Positions 57,785 through 64,000 of a stretch of DNA of 64,000 nucleotides are shown one piece after another. The position numbers and the translations under genes were made by a program. This stretch comes from Macrotis lagotis (lineage: Eukaryota; Chordata; Mammalia; Peramelemorphia; Peramelidae). The notes under the pieces are model-generated. The model had not been told where the DNA came from and did no database searches. It worked only from the letters and a program-made list of their open reading frames with translations. Location of the stretch: NCBI RefSeq assembly GCF_037893015.1, contig NC_133660.1:163925728-163989727 (forward strand), in the 5' to 3' direction. The number at the start of each line of letters is the position of its first letter. Position 1 is the stretch's first letter.

Positions 57785-57990
57785 TTTATATTAAATATGA
57801 CACTGTATAGTGATTTAAAGTTTACTAAATTTAACATATATGACAGAGCAGGTGTTAATATCTTTGTTTTATAAATAAGAATACTAAGGCTTCATTAAGT
57901 AATTTGCCTAGCATTACATCGCTATTAGATGGAGGAATCTGGCTCAAAATTCACATCTTTTGTGTCTTATTTCATCCAATATCCTTTTGG
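57785..57990 (-). mobile_element. CORE-SINE/MIR-like relic
   Basis: 'gtgatttaaagtttactaaa', 'ttgttttataaataagaata' and 'ctaaggcttcattaagtaat' are in reverse MIR order. Confidence 0.6.
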
Positions 57991-58738
57991 CCACATCATA
58001 TTGCCCTTACCCTGTGTATTGGAATTTTATTGTATCTATTACTATTCATTGTGGGGCTTGGAAATTTTCTTGTTATAAAGAGATTATCATTGTGATGACA
58101 GTCATTATAATGGAATTTGACATGTACAGAGTGTGCTGGCCTATAAAGTACATCAGAAGACCCAGGAACAGATTTGGAGAATTCTAGTTGAGAACCACAC
58201 TGGATTAGAGTACATGTTTATTATGGAGAGGGAAGTTACTAGCTTAATACTTTTACATTTACTAGCTTAATACTGCATTTTTTTTTCATTTTGCTTTATG
58301 TTTTAAGGAAAAACTAAAAGCTCCAAAAATAATATTATAATATTGATGTCTGTTGCCTTGGATGAGACACTTCGTATTCTTGGGCTTACTACTTGCCAAA
58401 TGATGTTGCTCTTGCTGCTTGACCACACTCAGTTAAATGCCACCAAGAGAGACTCTGAATTGTGTCATCTTTAGTCATCTCAATGGGGAAATATAAAATA
58501 TGGAAAATAACAGGAAAGATGAAGTGGAGTGTATTATTCAAGAAAGTAGGAAGCCTGCTGAGTCAAAAGTAAAGCTGCTTCTCAGAAGGACCAAACATTA
58601 AGGTACCTACTCAGGAGGTAACTTGTAAGAATCAGCTCATTTCTAATCACCTATAAGAAAACATTTCCCCATGATTTCAGATCTTAATATCCATATTCTT
58701 TCAACTTTTAGCTGATGACCTTGTGGTGGGCACTGGAT
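57991..58738. other. Unassigned sequence
   Basis: A 14-base direct repeat 'actagcttaatact' at about 58,229 and 58,260; nothing else recognised. Confidence 0.4.
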
Positions 58739-59029
58739 GGGAATCAAGTCAACAAGTATTTATTAAATTCAAATTATGTGCTAGGAACTGGGCCCAGAAT
58801 ACAAAGGCAACTTTGTATTCTGCCTTCAAGGATCTAATTAAGGAGACAATACACAAGCAACTATGTATAAATAAGCTAAATAGAGAATAAATTATAAATA
58901 ATATCAGAGGGAAGAGACTGGCTAAGAAAGAAAATAGAAGAGGAGGCTTTGGAGCCTTGAGAAGAGACTTTTAGCCATTTCCTGAGAGAACTGAATGGCA
59001 AGACTGTTTCCAGAGAGGATTGATTCTGG
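58739..59029 (+). repeat. Family E repeat, head and body
   Basis: 'tcaacaagtatttattaaat', 'atgtgctaggaactgggccc', 'ctgccttcaaggatctaatt' and 'aggagacaatacacaagcaa'. It is followed by the SINE at 59,048. Confidence 0.55.
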
Positions 59030-59047
59030 CCATAATCTATTTTTTTT

Positions 59048-59190
59048 TTAGTTTTTGCAAGGAAATGGGATTAAGTGGCTTGCCCAAAGACATACAGCTA
59101 GGTAATTATTATGTGTCTGAGGTCGAATTTGAACTCAGGTACTCCTGACTCTAGGGCCAGTGCTCTATCCATTGTGCCACCTAGCCGCCC
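59048..59190 (-). mobile_element. Young SINE with 17-bp target duplication
   Basis: Full-length antisense copy. 'ccataatctattttttt' at 59,030-59,046 and 59,191-59,207. Confidence 0.93.
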
Positions 59191-59207
59191 CCATAATCTA
59201 TTTTTTT

Positions 59208-60409
59208 AAAAATCATTTTCCAATTTGAAATATTTAAGAATTTTTTTCTATTACACTGCATTCCATTGCTATATATTCCATTATATTATAGCATATCAAA
59301 TTATATAGTTTAATGATTCTAAAGCAGTTATAGTGATATAAATCTGAGATGTTTCCCATTAACAAGCTGAAACTTAAGGGATGAATAAAAACAAGAATTA
59401 CAAAGACAAAGCCAGGACGATCTTGTACTCTTGAGAACAGAAAAAGGTAAACATCAATATTATTGATTAAATACTTTAACAGTGTAGCAAACAATACATA
59501 GAAATACTAAATATTTCAATTAATGTATGACAGTGAGAAATATTGCCAAAGCTACCTATAACCATAAGCTCTGAATGATAGCTAAAATTCTCTTCTCAAA
59601 TATCTTCATAATATCTGGAAAAAAAGGACACAGGTCACAGACTCCAGTACTTAGATTCTAGTATCCTGGCAAGCATGTCCAGTGACAAAGGAGTAGACTC
59701 CCTTAGCACAGTCAGATGTGTTGTATTAAACAGGGGATCCTGGCTATCACCACCACCTGAGTCCCCTAATCTTATGTTCATGATCTGAACTGTGAAACAA
59801 CCCAACACAGTCACTATCTCAAACAGACAATGGCTAAACGATTCAGATCAAACTTGACAGTCCATTGTATGTGTAAATATGTGAGGGGCACATGTTCCTC
59901 ACACAAATGTACACACAGACAAAAGGAGGAAATTACTCAGGAGTCCCAGTCTACTGCAATTACACCACTACATTTTTTATTCAAGTCCTTCCTGCCTTCT
60001 CCCTTGATAGTTCTTTCTATATACAACACAAAAATAAATTCAAGGTATATTGGTGCTTGCTCTTCTTAAGGATTATTTGCTTGTTGCCATTCCAAAGAAG
60101 ACTGGCACTATCCAATTTGTACTATCCCACTGAAGTGCTCTACCATTTTTGTTATGCTAATAAATTATTACCCTTGGCAGCAACCATGTGTAACAGGTTT
60201 TAGGAATGATTCTACATGTAGCTTAGGTGGGATGGCCACCTTTCTCTTTAAAAGCAGTTTGCATATTTTTCCTGTTCATTCTTATACCAGTTACTGAGAC
60301 ATCAAGAGGATATAGTCTTATACTTATTCATAAATTAATACAAATAGACACTCAATAATTAATCAAGTAGTATGCATCAAGACTATTTCATTAAACATTA
60401 AATAAAATA
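59208..60409. other. Unassigned, repeat-poor sequence
   Basis: 59,580-60,220 is somewhat GC-richer than its surroundings with overlapping short frames (79 and 103 codons, plus strand, 59,830-60,203) that show no recognised feature. Confidence 0.35.
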
Positions 60410-60660
60410 AGGGTAGTTTGTAGCACAGTGGATAGAACACCAAGCCTGGAGTAAAAAAAAAAATCTGAATTCAAATCCTGCATCAGACAATTATTAGCCG
60501 TGTTACCTTAGAAAAGTCATCTAACCATGTTTGTCTCAGTTCCTCATCTGTAAAAATGAACTAGAGAAGAAAATGGTAAATCCCTTCATACCTTTGCCAA
60601 GAAAACTCCAAATGAGATCACAAAGAATTGAACCTGACTGAAATGACTGAATGACAACAA
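60410..60660 (+). mobile_element. MAR-type SINE, sense
   Basis: 'tagcacagtggatagaacac', 'gcctggagtaaaaaaaaaaa' (internal A-run), 'agaagaaaatggtaaatccc', 'cctttgccaagaaaactcca' and 'ctgactgaaatgactgaatg'. Confidence 0.85.
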
Positions 60661-61109
60661 TAACCAGAGAAATTTCTTTTCCATAAGCTTTTCCCCTCTC
60701 TTTCTACATCAAAACTCCATAATTTCATAGGCTTAAATAAACATCATTTTCATTGACTCCATAATTTATAACAAATATATAAATAATACAGAAACATAAT
60801 TAAATATTTCAATACTATATCACGGTGAAAAAAATCATAGTCACCTCTGAAATATCAACTCTGGAAACACAGTCCCACTATTTGTGTGTCTTAGGATGAC
60901 AATTGATTAAATATTATCTTTACAAAATTTATTTGCAAGACACAAGATAACTGATTCAGTTTCTTAAAGATATCCTCATAGTCTATTAACTGTATCTCAT
61001 AACTCTCAGCAAAAAAAGTTCTCATAATACTCTCATCAATTAATTTCTGTAGCTATGACATTAACAGCATCTCCAGAATGAAAGTTAAAACTGTCATTGT
61101 TCTTCTCAC
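60661..61109. other. Unassigned sequence
   Basis: Nothing recognised. Confidence 0.4.
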
Positions 61110-61320
61110 AGATGATCTCTTTTATTCATTTTTATTTTTTCCAATTACATGTAAAGATAGCTTTCAACATTCATTCTTTTTCTTCATTCTTTTTGCTAGC
61201 TTTTGAGTTTCACATTTTTCTGCCACCTCTCCTTCTCTCTCCCCTTTGCATAGCAATGAACAATCTGATATAAGTTGGATATGTACAATTGTGTTTAAAA
61301 ATTAAACTGTAATTCTTCAA
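61110..61320 (-). mobile_element. L1 3' terminus, antisense
   Basis: 'ccaattacatgtaaagatag', 'ctttcaacattcattctttt', 'cttttgagtttcacattttt' and 'gaacaatctgatataagttg' follow the reverse L1 terminus. It may belong to the ORF2 copy at 62,010-63,600. Confidence 0.7.
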
Positions 61321-61565
61321 GTTCCAATTTCCTCTTAATTTTTATTAAAGAAGGAAAGAAAAAAATAAAAGGAAAATAGGATTGTATGAAATTGTGACTC
61401 TCTACCACATATAGGTTGGGTTTTTTTTTTTAATATTTGAAGTTTAACAAGTAGTTCCAGTACTTTCCTGCTTATCTGCATCCTTTCCTGAACTTACTTC
61501 TGCTCTCTTCTATTTATTTTTGATGGTTTATTAACACTCTTTTCCTTCTTTTCCCTCCATTTTTT

Positions 61566-61713
61566 TTTTAGGTTTTTGCAAAGCAGATGGGGTTAAGTGG
61601 CTTGCCCAAGGACACACAGCTAGGTAATTACTAAGTGTTTGAGACCAGATTTGAACCCAGGTACTCCTGACTCCAGGGCCGGTGCTTTATCCACTACACC
61701 ACCTAGCTGCCCC
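61566..61713 (-). mobile_element. Young SINE with ~14-bp target duplication
   Basis: Full-length antisense copy. 'tccctccatttttt' at 61,552-61,565 and 61,714-61,727. Confidence 0.93.
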
Positions 61714-61896
61714 TCCCTCCATTTTTTAAAGAAATCCTATCACTAATTCCCCTCTATCTCCTAAATCATTTCACCTCCAAAGCACTCTTTCTTGTAACAA
61801 CTAAATAGTCTTGTAAAATAAACCACATATAAGTCATAATATATGATATCTCATACCCACTGATCTAATAATGGCTATGAGGAGGAACCTGAGGTT

Positions 61897-62001
61897 TTTT
61901 TTTTGTTTGTTTGTTTGTTTGTTTTGGTAAGGCAAAAAAGGTTTAAGTGACTTGCCCAAGGTCAAACAGATAGGTAATTATTAAGTGTTTGAGGACAGAT
62001 T
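61897..62001 (-). mobile_element. Partial SINE with expanded GTTT tail
   Basis: 'aggtttaagtgacttgccca', 'aggtcaaacagataggtaat' and 'taagtgtttgaggacagatt', then an abrupt end. The T-rich tail has grown to about five GTTT units. The tRNA-like head is missing (5'-truncated). Confidence 0.82.
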
Positions 62002-62009
62002 ACTTTACT

Positions 62010-63600
62010 GGTTATTGTTTCAATATATTTTTTAGTTTACTTCAGAATTTTCTAAGTAAATCATATCAGCTGCAAAAATTGATAATTTTGCTTTTACTCG
62101 TTGCCTAAGTTTATTATTTTTTTCCTTTTTATTCTTTATATTTTTGGTAGAATTTCTAGATCAGTATCAGATAATAGTGGTGATAGGACAAACTTGTTTC
62201 CCTCTGGTCTTTAAGGCTTCCAGCGTTTCTCTATTATAGAGAATACTAACTTGTGATTTTAGCTATTTTGTGATTTTTCTGTTTACCATATTGAGGAATG
62301 GTCCATTCATTCATCCCCCTTCCTTTTAAAAAACATAAAGGGTGTTATATTTTGTCAAAAGCTTTTACTAGAAAAAAATGATAAAGTTTTATTAGAATTT
62401 TTAAAAAAATTAATATGATTTACTATATTTAGAATTTTCCTAACATTGAATCAATACTGTATTACTAGTATAAATCCAACCCTGTCATAGTGAATAGTCT
62501 TTTTAATATGTTGTCAAAAACTCTTTGCTAATATTTTATTCAAACTTTCTCATTAATATTCATGAGAGGTATTATAGTTTTCTTTCTCTGTTTTATTTCT
62601 ACTTAGTTTAGGTATAAGAACCATATTTATCTCATAAAGAGGAGTTTGGGAAGATACTTCCTCCTAAATTATTTTGTAAATGATTTATATATGCAATATA
62701 TTCACCTGTAAATCCATTTGACTCTTTTTTTAAAAAAAAACCTTTATTCTAGGTATAACTTTTTAATAAATATTAAATATATTTCACTGTTATTTTATAG
62801 GTATGTTATCATGTAATACATTTTCTAATAATTTCTCTTTATTTTTTCCTTTTTTGTATTATCAAATTGGTTTTCTTCTCTCTTTGGATGAGATTATCTA
62901 TTTATCTAAAAGAGTTTATCAATTTTATTAGTTTTTTAAAACAACTCGTATTATCAATTTTTTTTCTCTTTGATTTTCAGAGTATCTACCTTTGTCTGAA
63001 CTTGTTCTTTGATTTTCAAAAGTTTTTAGGTATCTACTTTATTCATTGATTTATTTTCTTTTTTTTATAGTTGAAAATATTTAGTGATATAAAATCTCCT
63101 TTAAGAATTGCTCCCAGGGGCGGCTAGGTGACACAATGGATAAAGCACCAGCCCTGGAGTCAGGAGTACCTGGGTTCAAATCTGGTCTCAGACACTTAAT
63201 AATTACCTAGCTGTGTGGCCTTGGGCAAGCCACTTAACCCCATCTGCCTTGCAAAAACCTAAAAAAAAAAAACACAAAAGAATTGTTCTCCAAAGAATTG
63301 CTTTCCTTTAAGGTCTGCTACATCCCCAAAGTGTCAATGTGCTGTCTCTTTTATCATTTTCTTAAATCATCTGTTTCTATGATTTGCCCTTGCCTCCTCC
63401 CCTAATTCTTTGGATTAAATTTATTTCCATTAAGTTTCAATCTTTTCTCCAAGTTTCCTTTATTGATTATACATTTTTATTGTGTTATGGCCAGTAAAGG
63501 ATATATTTGATTTTTCTTCATTTCTACTTTGGTCTATAAAGTTTTTATACTTTAGCATATGGTTAATTTTGAAAAGGAACTATAAACTGGAAGACACCCC
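62010..63600 (-). mobile_element. L1 ORF2 reverse transcriptase region, antisense, dead
   Basis: The plus strand is the complement of mammalian L1 ORF2 in order: 'aatcatatcagctgcaaaaa', 'gtggtgataggacaaacttg', 'gtcaaaagcttttactagaa', 'ctttgctaatattttattca', 'ctgtaaatccatttgactc', 'agagtttatcaattttatta' and 'tgtgttatggccagtaaagg'. The RT active-site box, read on the minus strand at 62,076-62,062, is Phe-Ala-Ala-Asp-Met: the first catalytic Asp of FADD is replaced by Ala. Many stops elsewhere. Split by the SINE at 63,117. Confidence 0.78.
63117..63277 (+). mobile_element. Young SINE inside L1, imperfect duplication
   Basis: Sense copy 'ggggcggctaggtgacacaa' to 'ttgcaaaaacctaaaaaaaa'. 'aagaattgctccc' on the left and 'aagaattgttctcc' on the right are the diverged duplication. 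Confidence 0.9.
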
Positions 63601-63614
63601 ACCCCTACCCCCAC

Positions 63615-63725
63615 ACACTTTATGGTTGAGGAAAAACAGAGGTATAGGAGATTAAGTAACTCACTTGAAGTCACAGAGCCAGTGAGTTGGGATTTGAACC
63701 TGGGTCCTCTAAGTCTAACATGGGC
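63615..63725 (-). mobile_element. CORE-SINE/MIR-like relic
   Basis: 'gttgaggaaaaacagaggta', 'agtcacagagccagtgagtt' and 'gggatttgaacctgggtcct' are in reverse MIR order. Confidence 0.7.
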
Positions 63726-64000
63726 TTCGAAACCAGTGTTTGGTCTATGCAGAGGGAAACTCTGTTCTCCATTCCCTAGGATAATTTTGTTTTTGTTTTT
63801 TTTCCTGCCAAAAGGGATTGGTACCTCTGAGAACCAACAGATTGTTCAGGAACTGTCTGGACAGTATTGAAAAGCCCTTTTGGAGACAAAGGGAATCTGT
63901 TTTTCCTTTAGTCTTCCTACTCACCAACCCACACAAATGCACAATCCCATTTGATGATGGTTCATCACTTCTGTAAACAAGTGCACCTGGTTGTCTGTCC

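Larger units (their letters stand above)
61321..62009. other. Unassigned sequence hosting two SINEs
   Basis: Outside the SINEs at 61,566 and 61,897 the text is unrecognised. It may be L1 3' UTR too diverged to read. Confidence 0.35.

Overview
The window is AT-rich, CpG-poor, repeat-packed vertebrate nuclear DNA. The repeat content points to a marsupial. The youngest layer is a tRNA-like SINE with an 'aataattacctagctgtgtggc' type core and a 'ttgcaaaaacctaaaa' tail, and there are 3' ends of marsupial-type L1, long composite SINEs, and old CORE-SINE/MIR, L2 and CR1/L3 fossils. From memory of repeat families, that SINE resembles the dasyuromorph WSINE1 type (Tasmanian devil, dunnarts) rather than the main opossum SINE. 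The species assignment is an inference; marsupial is firm.

No conventional protein-coding gene could be established. The only recognisable cellular coding sequence is an uninterrupted, full-length processed retrocopy of ribosomal protein S27 on the minus strand at 49,866-50,205. It keeps a 5'TOP-like start, polyadenylation signals, a poly-A remnant and a 16-bp target-site duplication (TSD), and it sits inside an antisense L1. One segment at 35,724-35,828 has the full grammar of an internal exon on the plus strand (branch-site-like CTGAC, pyrimidine tract, CAG acceptor, open frame, GTAAGA donor), but its peptide is not recognised. Both the young SINEs and the L1 copies lie mostly on the minus strand. 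That would fit a window inside the introns of a plus-strand gene, but this is a hypothesis.

Layout. 1-5 kb: a plus-strand CR1/L3 LINE (RT region with a readable FxDD box) split by a hAT-like MITE, a SINE and an L1 fragment. 5-8.5 kb: three L1 3' ends on the plus strand, then an antisense L1 split by a SINE. 9-16 kb: CORE-SINEs and long composite SINEs, including two young SINEs inserted in turn at one target. 16.7-20 kb: L1 in both orientations, with a complete 350-bp Tigger/mariner-type MITE inside the plus-strand copy. 20-31 kb: L2 fragments, SINEs, microsatellites, a hAT-type MITE with a perfect 8-bp duplication, and a TAAT-rich unique segment near 25.2-25.7 kb. 31-35 kb: a long antisense CR1/L3 plus a detached 75-bp perfect copy of part of it 2.7 kb away. 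35-41 kb: candidate exon, microsatellites, a 70-bp mariner-like hairpin MITE, and a repeat-free island (39.8-40.9 kb). 41-48 kb: SINE, hAT and L1 relics. 48.5-51.1 kb: antisense L1 with 5' UTR and ORF1, lacking most of ORF2, hosting the RPS27 retrocopy. 51-61 kb: sparse relics, including an L2 reverse transcriptase segment with a YADD box. 61-64 kb: antisense L1 ORF2 whose FADD box has decayed to FAAD.

All family calls come from reading the sequence against remembered consensus sequences. No search was run, so boundaries of old elements are approximate (tens of bases), whereas boundaries supported by target-site duplications are close to exact.
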